From Rhodoferax sp. (GTDB lineage Bacteria > Pseudomonadota > Gammaproteobacteria > Burkholderiales > Burkholderiaceae): a stretch of DNA of 16,911 bases. The position numbers and the translations under genes were made by a program. The stretch covers positions 1 through 16,911 of the forward strand of contig JAIFMT010000072.1 in assembly GCA_020048295.1 (NCBI GenBank), in the 5' to 3' direction. Positions 9,004-16,911 of this stretch are shown piece by piece. The notes under the pieces are model-generated. The model did not search any database. It was not told the origin of the DNA and worked only from the letters and a program-made list of their open reading frames with translations. Position 1 is the stretch's first letter. Every line of letters begins with the position of its first letter.

Positions 9004-9026
9004 GCAACATGAACCACTCATGTTGC
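9004..9026 (-). repeat. perfect inverted repeat in the rplN leader
   Basis: GCAACATGA (9004-9012) and TCATGTTGC (9018-9026) are exact reverse complements separated by ACCAC. The RNA would form a 9-bp hairpin with a 5-base loop. It spans the upstream ATG (9019-9021) of the open rplN frame and is followed on the minus strand only by CTTTGC, not a proper T tract, so it is not a clear terminator. It may control translation of rplN. Confidence 0.75.
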
Positions 9027-9046
9027 CTACTTTGGGCAGACATTCA

Positions 9047-9062
9047 TCGCTTTTTCAAGCGA
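9047..9062 (-). promoter_or_regulatory. GAAA-capped hairpin at the expected 5' end of the spc mRNA
   Basis: On the minus strand TCGCTT-GAAA-AAGCGA forms a 6-bp stem with a GNRA-type tetraloop. It starts 8 bases after the candidate -10 box, so it would lie at or next to the 5' end of the transcript. Such terminal stems can protect messages from 5'-end-dependent decay; that role is inference. Confidence 0.45.
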
Positions 9063-9070
9063 AGCCCTAG

Positions 9071-9099
9071 ATTATGCAGGAGAATCGCCCACTCTTCAA
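9071..9099 (-). promoter_or_regulatory. sigma70-type promoter upstream of rplN
   Basis: TTGAAG (9094-9099) and CATAAT (9071-9076) are separated by exactly 17 bases on the minus strand, with 4/6 and 5/6 matches to consensus. The -35 box overlaps the glpD stop codon (9096-9098). It is well placed to drive the whole rplN to rplQ cluster, which has no S10-operon genes upstream here. No experiment supports it; the call is from sequence pattern and position. Confidence 0.65.
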
Positions 9100-10715
9100 A
9101 TATTTTTTTGAAAATTTGGAAGATATTGGGTCGCCAACGCCTGAAAGTCATCGCTTCGGGGTTCGATTCCGGTCTCTTGTGCAAGAATTTCACCGACCGC
9201 CGGGGCGACACGGCCAGCCAGGCGCGCGTCAAGAAACAATAGCCTTGATCGGCGCGCCAAAACATCTTCAACCTTGAGCGCATACTCATATCTTGCCGCA
9301 AAACGCACCATCGCCTCGGTAAGGCCTGCGCAAATTTCATTTCCTGCACCGGGCAGCGTCTGGATAAATGCCTGCTCGTCGCCATACGAGTGCCAACCTG
9401 GTGGCAGCGCCAGAGAAGCCATGGGCCGCAAGGTTTGAGGCGCGCCGACCAATCGCAGGTCCTTGGTCAGCCCTTTGCGAGTCGGCGATACCAGACCGCC
9501 TTGCTCACATCTTTCCAGCACATCTTCTGCCATTGCACGGTACGTTGTCCACTTGCCACCGGTCACAGTCACCAAGCCACTATGGCTGGTCAAAATCGTG
9601 TGCTCCCGGCTGAATGCTTTGGTTGACACCCCTTCGTCTTGCGGTGGCTTGACCAGCGGCCGCAAGCCGACCCAAACACTTTTGACATCTGCCAAGGTCG
9701 GCGCACGACGTAAATAGTGTGCAGATTCGCGCAGGATGAATTCGATCTCGTGATCAAAAGCCAGTGGCTCACGGGCCAGGTCCTGGCGTGGCGTGTCTGT
9801 GGTGCCCAAAATCACTTTTCCCAGCCAAGGCACGGCAAACAGGACGCGACCATCTGCAGTTTTCGGAATCATCAAGGCCACATCCGAGCCCAGAAACTCG
9901 CGATCAACAACCAGGTGAACCCCCTGACTCGGTGCCACCATGGACTCCGTTTTGTGACCATCGTGCGCATGCGCTACCCGTCCATCCTGGTGTCGCAGCG
10001 CATCGACCCAGACACCGGTTGCGTTAATCACGCAGCGACTGCGCAGTTGATACGCCTTGCCGGTCAACTGATCTTCGCAGCTGACACCGGCGATCTTTTC
10101 ATCTTCGTAAAGCAGTCCAGTGGCCTTGCAGTAGTTGATCAGCAATGCGCCATGCGTTGCCGCCGTGCGCGCCAACGCAAGAGCCAGGCGGGCATCGTTG
10201 AACTGGCCATCCCAATACTTGACCCCACCTGACAATCCCTGCTCCCGCAACGCGGGCAAATAATCCAATGTCTTTTGGCGGCCCAGCAGTTCTGTCTTGC
10301 CTAATCCAGCACGCCCGGCCAGCATGTCATACATTTTGAGCCCTGCACCGTAAAACGGCACGCCCCACCAGTGGTAAGTTGGCATGACAAAAGCCAGCGG
10401 CTGCGCGAGGTGCGGGGCATTGTCCAGAACGAATCTGCGCTCGCGCAAAGCCTCCTGGACCAGCGCAATGTTGCCCTGCGCCAGATAACGCACCCCCCCA
10501 TGCACCAGTTTGGTCGAACGTGACGATGTTCCGCTGGAGAAGTCATGCGAGTCGATCAGCACCACGCGCAGACCGCGCACCGCAGCATCCAGTGCCACGC
10601 CCAGGCCAGTAGCGCCACCGCCGATGACCGCGATGTCATATTGGCCCAGTGCATCCAGGCGCGACATCAAGTCTGCCCGATGGGTGGTCAACTGCGTTGC
10701 GTTTGTGCTGTTCAT
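9096..10715 (-). CDS. glpD: aerobic glycerol-3-phosphate dehydrogenase (FAD)
   Basis: GlpD oxidises sn-glycerol-3-phosphate to dihydroxyacetone phosphate at the inner face of the membrane and passes electrons through FAD to quinone. The 539-residue product has the dinucleotide-binding motif GGGATGLG at 32-39 (IAVIGGGATGLGVALDAAVR), the second FAD region SSRSTKLVHGGVRYL (64-78), NATGVWVD (231-238) and TVTGGKWTTYR (383-393). The DAO C-terminal domain follows to the end. Length fits the family (about 500-540). It is separated from the importer genes by a terminator at 10781-10815. The remaining 65 bases hold no strong promoter and only a distant AAGGG before the ATG. The gene kinase glpK and regulator glpR are not in the window. 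It abuts rplN, an unusual neighbour. Confidence 0.95.
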   Translation of the reverse strand: MNSTNATQLTTHRADLMSRLDALGQYDIAVIGGGATGLGVALDAAVRGLRVVLIDSHDFSSGTSSRSTKLVHGGVRYLAQGNIALVQEALRERRFVLDNAPHLAQPLAFVMPTYHWWGVPFYGAGLKMYDMLAGRAGLGKTELLGRQKTLDYLPALREQGLSGGVKYWDGQFNDARLALALARTAATHGALLINYCKATGLLYEDEKIAGVSCEDQLTGKAYQLRSRCVINATGVWVDALRHQDGRVAHAHDGHKTESMVAPSQGVHLVVDREFLGSDVALMIPKTADGRVLFAVPWLGKVILGTTDTPRQDLAREPLAFDHEIEFILRESAHYLRRAPTLADVKSVWVGLRPLVKPPQDEGVSTKAFSREHTILTSHSGLVTVTGGKWTTYRAMAEDVLERCEQGGLVSPTRKGLTKDLRLVGAPQTLRPMASLALPPGWHSYGDEQAFIQTLPGAGNEICAGLTEAMVRFAARYEYALKVEDVLARRSRLLFLDARLAGRVAPAVGEILAQETGIEPRSDDFQALATQYLPNFQKNI

Positions 10716-10780
10716 AAGTTGTTTGCCCTTGCATTTCCCAATCTCACGGCGCTACAAGCCACCGTTTCAACTCAACAACC

Positions 10781-10815
10781 TAAAAAGGCCGTGTGGCAAC
10801 GCGCGCACACGGCCT
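10781..10815 (-). terminator. Rho-independent terminator after glpV
   Basis: AGGCCGTGTG (10786-10795) and CACACGGCCT (10806-10815) form a perfect 10-bp GC-rich stem with a 10-base loop. On the minus strand the stem runs into TTTTT (10786-10782). It lies 33 bases behind the glpV stop and ahead of glpD, so it should end most importer transcripts and leave glpD either to read-through or to its own promoter. Confidence 0.9.
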
Positions 10816-10847
10816 CGTCTGCGAGTATCAGAACTCGAAGCGACACC

Positions 10848-12581
10848 TTAACGGACTTTGCCGTTCTTCCACGCTGTCAACAGCGTGTCGTAGGCGATGG
10901 TTTCGCCTTTGGGCTTTTCATTGGCCAACTTCTTCCAAGGTGCACCCTTGTCGCTGAGGTACTTGTTGGGGTCTCCCTTGGGGTTGAGCTTGGGTGCGCA
11001 ATTGGCCATGCCAGCACGCTCCAGGCGTGCCATCACACCGTCCATCTCATCGGCCAGGTTGTCCATCGCTTGCTGCGGTGTCTTTTCGCCCGTCACCGCA
11101 ACAGCCACGTTCTTCCACCAAAGCTGCGCCAGCTTTGGATAGTCAGGCACATTGGTGCCTGTTGGGGTCCAAGCCACACGCGCGGGACTGCGGTAAAACT
11201 CCACCAGACCACCCAGTTTGGGTGCCATGTCGGTCATTGCCTTGCTCTGGATGTCTGACTCACGAATCGGTGTCAACCCCACAATGGTCTTTTTCAGTGA
11301 CACGGTCTTGGAGGTCACAAATTGAGCATAAAGCCAAGCCGCTGCGGTTCTATTGGCATCATGCGCTTTGAAAAAAGTCCACGAGCCGACGTCCTGGTAG
11401 CCGTTTTGCATGCCCTGTTTCCAGTATGGGCCATTGGGTCCGGGGGCCATGCGCCACTTGGGTGTGCCGTCGGCATTGACCACCGGCAGCCCTGGCTTGA
11501 TCATGTCGGCCGTGAAGGCGGTGTACCAGAAAATTTGCTGCGCGATCTGTCCCTGTGCAGGCACTGGCCCAGACTCGCCAAAAGTCATCCCCGATGCCTC
11601 TTTGGGCGCGTACTTTTTCATCCAATCCACATACTTGGTCAGTGCATAGACGGCGGCCGGCGAATTGGTCGCTCCCCCACGCGAAACCGATGCCCCCACC
11701 GGTGAGCACTTGTCTGCGCCTACGCGAATACCCCACTCGTCCACCGGCATGCCGTTGGGGATGCCGATATCGGCTGTCCCAGCCATCGACAACCAGGCAT
11801 CGGTAAACCGCCATCCGAGCGATGGGTCTTTTTTGCCGTAATCCATGTGTCCATAAATCGGCTTGCCATCAATGGTCTTCACATCCTCGGTGAAGAATGC
11901 GGCAATGTCTTCGTAGGCACTCCAGTTCAATGGCACACCCAGTTCATAGCCATATTTGGCCTTAAATTTGTCCTTCAGGTCTTGGCGCGCAAACAGATCG
12001 GCGCGAAACCAATACAGATTGGCAAACTGCTGGTCTGGCAACTGGTACAACTTCTTGTCCGGTGCTGTGGTGAAGCTGGTACCGATGTAGTCCTTCAGGT
12101 CAATCCCTGGGTTGGTGTACTCCTTGCCGGTACCCGCCATGTAATCGGTCAGATTCATGATCTTGCCGTACCGGTAGTGAGTGCCAATCAAGTCCGAGTC
12201 TGAAATCCAGCCGTCATAAATTGACTTGCCCGATTGCATCGATGTTTGCAATTTTTCAACCACATCGCCTTCCTGGATGAGGTCGTGAGTGACTTTAATA
12301 CCGGTGATTTCCGTGAACGCCTTTGCCAGGGTTTTGGACTCGTATTCGTGCGTCGTGATGGTCTCGGAGACCACCGACACCTCGTTCACACCCTTGGCCT
12401 TGAGCTTGGCCGCAGCATCCATGAACCACTTCAACTCAGCAGCTTGCTTGTCTTTGGACAAGGTGGACGGCTGAAACTCGCTGTCGATCCACTTTTTGGC
12501 AGCAGCCTCATCTGCCCAAACTTGACCAGCCATCGCACAGCAAGCGACTGCCACTACGAATGTGCTCTTGCGCATCTTCAT
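10848..12581 (-). CDS. glpV: glycerol ABC transporter, periplasmic substrate-binding protein
   Basis: This 577-residue protein would capture the substrate in the periplasm and deliver it to the GlpP/GlpQ permease. The N-terminus is a classical signal peptide (MKMRKSTFVVAVACCAMAGQ, then VWA before the mature end DEAAAKKW), with a likely cut after Ala23. The rest resembles large family-1 extracellular solute-binding proteins, including EITGIKVTHDLIQEGDVVEK (91-110). Cys292 and Cys528 are the only cysteines in the mature part and could pair. GAGGAG stands 7 bases before the ATG. The call as glycerol binder rests on size and on exact gene order with the rhizobial glpSTPQUV system; binding of a related polyol cannot be excluded. 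A strong terminator follows. Confidence 0.86.
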   Translation of the reverse strand: MKMRKSTFVVAVACCAMAGQVWADEAAAKKWIDSEFQPSTLSKDKQAAELKWFMDAAAKLKAKGVNEVSVVSETITTHEYESKTLAKAFTEITGIKVTHDLIQEGDVVEKLQTSMQSGKSIYDGWISDSDLIGTHYRYGKIMNLTDYMAGTGKEYTNPGIDLKDYIGTSFTTAPDKKLYQLPDQQFANLYWFRADLFARQDLKDKFKAKYGYELGVPLNWSAYEDIAAFFTEDVKTIDGKPIYGHMDYGKKDPSLGWRFTDAWLSMAGTADIGIPNGMPVDEWGIRVGADKCSPVGASVSRGGATNSPAAVYALTKYVDWMKKYAPKEASGMTFGESGPVPAQGQIAQQIFWYTAFTADMIKPGLPVVNADGTPKWRMAPGPNGPYWKQGMQNGYQDVGSWTFFKAHDANRTAAAWLYAQFVTSKTVSLKKTIVGLTPIRESDIQSKAMTDMAPKLGGLVEFYRSPARVAWTPTGTNVPDYPKLAQLWWKNVAVAVTGEKTPQQAMDNLADEMDGVMARLERAGMANCAPKLNPKGDPNKYLSDKGAPWKKLANEKPKGETIAYDTLLTAWKNGKVR

Positions 12582-12672
12582 ATTCGAACTCCTCAGATAG
12601 GTATATGCCCCTGACTCAAAGGCTGTTTCGGCTCCAGGGTGCAGAAAGCCGATCCTTGAATTTGCAAACCCA

Positions 12673-12981
12673 CTAGCCTTTGCGCATGATCATCGCCAAC
12701 ACCGCCATGGAGATGACAAAACTGATCCAGATTGAGGGCTCTGACTCCAGGCCCAGCCAAATCATCAATTTGCCGCTGATGCCGACAAAACCCAGATTCA
12801 CATAGGCTGCGCTCAAAAGGCCAATGAACAAGCGGTCACCCCGCGTGGTCACAAGCGGTAAGAAACCGCGCCGGGCGACGGTGGGCGACCGGATCTCCCA
12901 CACCGTCATGCCAAACAACATCAGACCAATGCAGCTAAAAAATACCGCAACAGGTGTCGTCCAAGCCATCCATTCAAACAT
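12673..12981 (-). CDS. glpU: small membrane protein of the glycerol ABC cluster (DUF2160-like)
   Basis: A 102-residue very hydrophobic protein with three likely membrane segments (about 8-28, 50-68 and 82-99) and a basic end (MIMRKG). It starts MFEWMAWTTPVAVFFSCIGL. AGGAG lies about 6 bases before the ATG. It matches in place and size the small protein GlpU, between permease GlpQ and binding protein GlpV in rhizobia, and looks like the DUF2160 family. Its function is not known to me; an accessory or stabilising part of the transporter is a guess from position. The 91-base gap to glpV holds only a weak 6-bp stem. Confidence 0.8.
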   Translation of the reverse strand: MFEWMAWTTPVAVFFSCIGLMLFGMTVWEIRSPTVARRGFLPLVTTRGDRLFIGLLSAAYVNLGFVGISGKLMIWLGLESEPSIWISFVISMAVLAMIMRKG

Positions 12982-13014
12982 TCATATCTCCTGGTCATTC
13001 AGGGGTGTGTTACA

Positions 13015-13819
13015 TCACACCCGGCCCATCGCAAAGCCCTTGGCGATGTAGTTGCGCACAAACCAGATCACGATCGCGCCAGGAACAATCGTCAACACGC
13101 CGGCCGCTGCCAGGGTCGCCCAGTCCATGCCCGCAGCCGACACCGTGCGCGTCATGATGGCCACGATGGGCTTGGCATTGACACTGGTCAAAGTACGCGC
13201 CAGCAGCAACTCCACCCAACTGAACATGAAGCAAAAGAACGCCGCCACACCCACACCCGCCTTGATCAGCGGCAGGAATATCTTGACAAAAAAGGCCGGA
13301 AACGAATAGCCATCGATGTAGGCCGTCTCATCTATCTCACGCGGAATGCCGCTCATGAACCCTTCCAGAATCCAGACGGCCAGCGGCACGTTGAACAAGA
13401 GATGCGCCATGGCAACCGCCAGGTGCGTGTCAAGCAGGCCAACGGTTGAGTAGAGCTGAAAAAAAGGCAGCAAAAAAACGGCTGGCGGTGTCATGCGGTT
13501 GGTCAGCAACCAGAAAAACACATGCTTGTCCCCCAGAAAGCTAAAGCGTGAAAACGCATATGCGGCTGGCAGAGCCACGGTGATGGAGATCACTGTATTG
13601 ATGCCAACGTAGATCAGGCTGTTGATATAGCCTGAGTACCATGAGGCATCGGTCAGGATGGTTTTGTAGTTAGCCCAGGTAAAGTGCTGGGGAAACAAAG
13701 AAAAGCTGGCCACAATTTCTTCGTTCGTCTTGAACGACATGTTGACCATCCAGTACACCGGCAGCAGTGCAAACACCAGATACGCCAGCAAAAACAAACT
13801 ACGTTTCTGAAACCCCGGC

Positions 13820-13827
<8 letters not shown>
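13015..13827 (-). CDS. glpQ: glycerol ABC transporter permease 2
   Basis: The 270-residue integral membrane protein has about six hydrophobic segments and the permease EAA loop near 164-187 (EIDETAYIDGYSFPAFFVKI), which couples to an ATPase subunit. It belongs to the MalG-like half of carbohydrate-type importers. The start ATG overlaps the end of glpP by 8 bases, and AGGAGG stands 6 bases upstream, a strong site. This GlpQ is a permease and is unrelated to the phosphodiesterase of the same name in E. coli. The glycerol assignment is by gene order. Confidence 0.88.
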
Positions 13828-14709
<882 letters not shown>

Positions 14710-14713
<4 letters not shown>

Positions 14714-15786
14714 GCCACGATCTCCTCATCTTTGTAAAAGCAGGTTTGCTCACCCAGTACTTGCAGCCACACGGTGTCACCCATGACAAGACGCGCCGCG
14801 TTGGATGGCAAGCGCGCCTTGATCACCCGACCAGAAAAACTGGCGCTGAGCATCAGGTGGGTACCCACATCCTGCAACTGCACCACCGTCGCCGGCAAGG
14901 CTCCAGGTGTGCGCTCGGGCACAGGGACCACATACTCCGGTCGCACCCCGAGTTTGATGGCTCCCATTGGCAGCCTGCGACCCGCCGGCAAGGCCAGCGT
15001 CGCGCCAGCGATCCGGACCCCATCGGCTTCAACTTCACCAGTTAAAAAATTCATTCCCGGCGAACCAATGAAATGACCCACAAAGGTGTGACTGGGCCGC
15101 TCAAACAACTGCGCTGCAGAACCCACTTGCACAGCACGCCCGCGTGTCATCACCACCACCTGCTCGGCAAAAGTCAACGCCTCGACCTGATCGTGCGTGA
15201 CGTAGATCATGGTGAGCTTGAGCTCGTGGTGAATCTGTTTGATCTTGCGCCGCAGCTGCCATTTGAGGTGCGGATCAATCACCGTCAACGGTTCGTCAAA
15301 CAGCACCGCAGACACATCCGGGCGCACCAGGCCCCGACCCAGCGAAATTTTTTGCTTCTCATCGGCGGCCAGATTGGCGGCGCGCTGGTCGAGTTTGTCG
15401 CTCATTTCCAGCACCTCGGCAATCACGCCCACACGCTGCTTGATCTCCGCCTTGGAAACCTGCCGGTTGCGCAGCGGAAAGGCCAGGTTTTGCGCCACCG
15501 TCATGGTGTCGTAAATCACCGGGAACTGAAACACCTGCGCGATATTGCGGGCCTGAGGCGAACGCTGCGTGACATCCACCCCATCAAAATGAACCGTTCC
15601 CTGGGACGGTGTCAGCAAACCCGACATGATGTTGAGCAAGGTCGTCTTGCCACAGCCCGAAGGCCCCAGCAGGGCATAGGCGCCACCGTCCTCAAAATTC
15701 ATCTTCAGTGGCAGCAACGCGAAGTCATTGTCGTTTTGCGGGTTGCGCTTGTAAGCGTGCGCCAGATCGAGTTGAATATGCGCCAT
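14710..15786 (-). CDS. glpT: glycerol ABC transporter ATP-binding protein 2, degenerate signature motif
   Basis: The 358-residue ATPase has a nucleotide-binding domain (about 1-240) and a C-terminal regulatory OB/TOBE-type region. Walker A is GPSGCGKT (41-48), Q-loop Gln87, Walker B VLFDEP with Asp164/Glu165, and the switch His198 in THDQVEA. All are canonical. The ABC signature is not: where LSGGQ is expected the protein has LAADEKQ (139-145). I start at ATG 15784-15786 (MAHIQLDLAH), one base after the glpS stop. The frame is open further to 16044, but that part is the antisense-like shadow of glpS in another frame and gives no family-like sequence. Named as in rhizobia; it is not the G3P antiporter GlpT of E. 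coli. Confidence 0.9.
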
Positions 15787-15787
15787 A

Positions 15788-16864
15788 TCAGTGCGACTCC
15801 TCACGCACCGGCGAGCGCACCAGCATCCCCCGGTCATCAAACACATAGAGCTGCATCGGGTTGAAGTGCAGTGTGACCTGCACCCCCAAAGCAAAATGGT
15901 GCACGCCAGGCAATTGCGCCACCAGGCCACCCACCTGGGTTGCCACATGGACAAATGTGTCCGAGCCTGAAATTTCAGCCAATTCAACTTCTCCGGCAAA
16001 AGCAGCATCACCCGGCAATGCGTGTACCCGCAAGGCACTGGCACGCATGCCCACCGTGAGCTTATGACTGACTGTTGCAGGCAGATCCATCAGCAACAGA
16101 GGTCCGGCATCGATCTGTACCCCCTCAGCAATGCAGGCACTGGCGGCCATGAAGTTCATCGGCGGGTCGCTGAAGGCGCGCGCCACACGCAAGGATTTGG
16201 GTTGATGAAACACCTCTGCCGTCGGGCCATATTGCAGCAGCTCGCCCTGGTCGAGCACGGCGGTATAGCCACCTAGCAGCAGCGCCTCCCCAGGCTCGGT
16301 GGTTGCATAGATGACGGTGGAGTCACCAGCAGCAAACAGATCGGTGAGCTCGTCGCGCAACTCTTCGCGCAATTTGTAGTCCAGGTTGACCAGCGGCTCA
16401 TCGAGCAGCATCAACGGCGCACCCTTGGCCAATGCGCGCGCCAGCGCCACACGCTGCTGTTGGCCGCCGGACAGCTCTGCCGGCAAGCGATCCAGAAACA
16501 TCTCGATGTGCAGCTTTTCAGCCAGGGCACGCACGCGCTGTTCGATATTTTTGTCGCCGCGCAACTTAAGCGGCGAGGCAATGTTGTCCCAGACCTTCAA
16601 CGACGGGTAGTTGATGAACTGCTGATAGACCATCGCCACGTTGCGCTTGCGCACCGGCACACCCACCACGTCTTGGCCGTCCACCAGCACCCGTCCGCTG
16701 GTTGGGACGTCGAGTCCGGCCATGACACGCATCAAACTGGTTTTTCCCGCCTGGGTCGCACCCAGCAACACGGTCACGGCACTGCTGCGCGGCGAAATGC
16801 TGATGTCGCGCAACCAGTGCTGGGCCCCGACCTTTTTATTCACCCGTTCAAGAATCAACTGCAT
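15788..16864 (-). CDS. glpS: glycerol ABC transporter ATP-binding protein 1, lacking the switch histidine
   Basis: The 358-residue ATPase has a nucleotide-binding domain (about 1-215) followed by a TOBE-type C-terminal part. Walker A is GATQAGKT (35-42), the Q-loop is around Gln81/Gln82, the signature LSGGQQQR (131-138) is perfect and Walker B is LMLLDEP (151-157). The H-loop is altered: the sequence YATTEPGEA has Thr189 where the catalytic switch histidine of THDQxEA should be. It is the first gene of the cluster. GAAGG lies about 7 bases before the ATG. Only 47 bases of upstream DNA are in the window; a TATAGA-like hexamer is there, but any -35 box or GlpR operator would lie outside. Confidence 0.9.
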   Translation of the reverse strand: MQLILERVNKKVGAQHWLRDISISPRSSAVTVLLGATQAGKTSLMRVMAGLDVPTSGRVLVDGQDVVGVPVRKRNVAMVYQQFINYPSLKVWDNIASPLKLRGDKNIEQRVRALAEKLHIEMFLDRLPAELSGGQQQRVALARALAKGAPLMLLDEPLVNLDYKLREELRDELTDLFAAGDSTVIYATTEPGEALLLGGYTAVLDQGELLQYGPTAEVFHQPKSLRVARAFSDPPMNFMAASACIAEGVQIDAGPLLLMDLPATVSHKLTVGMRASALRVHALPGDAAFAGEVELAEISGSDTFVHVATQVGGLVAQLPGVHHFALGVQVTLHFNPMQLYVFDDRGMLVRSPVREESH

Positions 16865-16911
16865 CCGCTTGCCTTCAATGTTCCATTCAGCGCGAATTAT
16901 TGTTCTATATT

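Noticed and set aside
9094..9121. AT-rich imperfect inverted repeat at the end of glpD (CAAAT ... ATTTG)
   Set aside because: The stem is short, has almost no G:C pairs and lies inside the coding sequence; not a credible terminator.
12525..12546. Possible lipobox (AVAC) in the GlpV signal peptide
   Set aside because: It lacks the Leu at -3, and the VWA site before DEAAA fits signal peptidase I better.
12628..12652. TCGGCT/AGCCGA stem in the glpU-glpV gap
   Set aside because: Only 6 bp with a 13-base loop and no T tract; could occur by chance. A role in processing or in raising glpV levels cannot be supported.
15073..15864. Long open frame (263 codons) on the plus strand
   Set aside because: It is antisense to glpT and the end of glpS, which have clear ABC motifs. 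The translation is His/Arg/Gln-rich with no recognisable motif, typical of a shadow in GC-rich coding DNA.
15787..16044. 86-residue N-terminal extension of glpT
   Set aside because: It runs within glpS in another frame, is rich in Cys, Trp and Arg, and the ABC domain begins naturally at MAHIQ (15786) just after the glpS stop.

Overview
The window reads as chromosomal DNA of a betaproteobacterium, most likely family Comamonadaceae (Rhodoferax/Polaromonas-like). This rests on the residue-level look of the ribosomal proteins, RpoA and SecY, and on the gene set; no database search was possible. All genes lie on the minus strand, so transcription runs from position 16911 towards position 1. Coding density is high and no stretch over 300 bases lacks a gene.

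Region 1 (16864 down to 10848) is a six-gene cluster in the order glpS-glpT-glpP-glpQ-glpU-glpV. This is the known order of the rhizobial glycerol ABC importer: two ATPases, two permeases, a small membrane protein and a large periplasmic binding protein. The first genes are tightly packed or overlapping. A strong intrinsic terminator (10781-10815) closes the unit. Next comes glpD (10715 down to 9096), the FAD-dependent glycerol-3-phosphate dehydrogenase. Together these genes take up glycerol and feed it, after phosphorylation by a kinase not in the window, to dihydroxyacetone phosphate and the respiratory chain. The two ATPases are degenerate in complementary ways, so the dimer should have one canonical and one degenerate ATP site.

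Region 2 (9099 down to 8617) is a gene-order junction. The usual upstream neighbours of rplN (rpsQ, rpmC, rplP) are absent and glpD sits there instead. A good sigma70-type promoter overlaps the glpD stop codon and is followed by a leader with two hairpins. The rplN frame matches L14 from its tenth canonical residue onward, but the nearly invariant first nine residues are missing and unrelated sequence takes their place. This is the most unusual point of the window.

Region 3 (9021 down to 110) is the spc and alpha ribosomal operons fused end to end: rplN-rplX-rplE-rpsN-rpsH-rplF-rplR-rpsE-rpmD-rplO-secY-infA-rpmJ-rpsM-rpsK-rpsD-rpoA-rplQ. It encodes ribosomal proteins, the SecY translocon channel, initiation factor IF1 and the RNA polymerase alpha subunit. 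A hairpin lies between rpsK and rpsD, and a terminator-like hairpin between rpsD and rpoA; both could adjust expression inside the operon.

Region 4 (90 down to 14) is an initiator tRNA-fMet gene 19 bases behind rplQ, with a perfect TATAAT hexamer in the gap.
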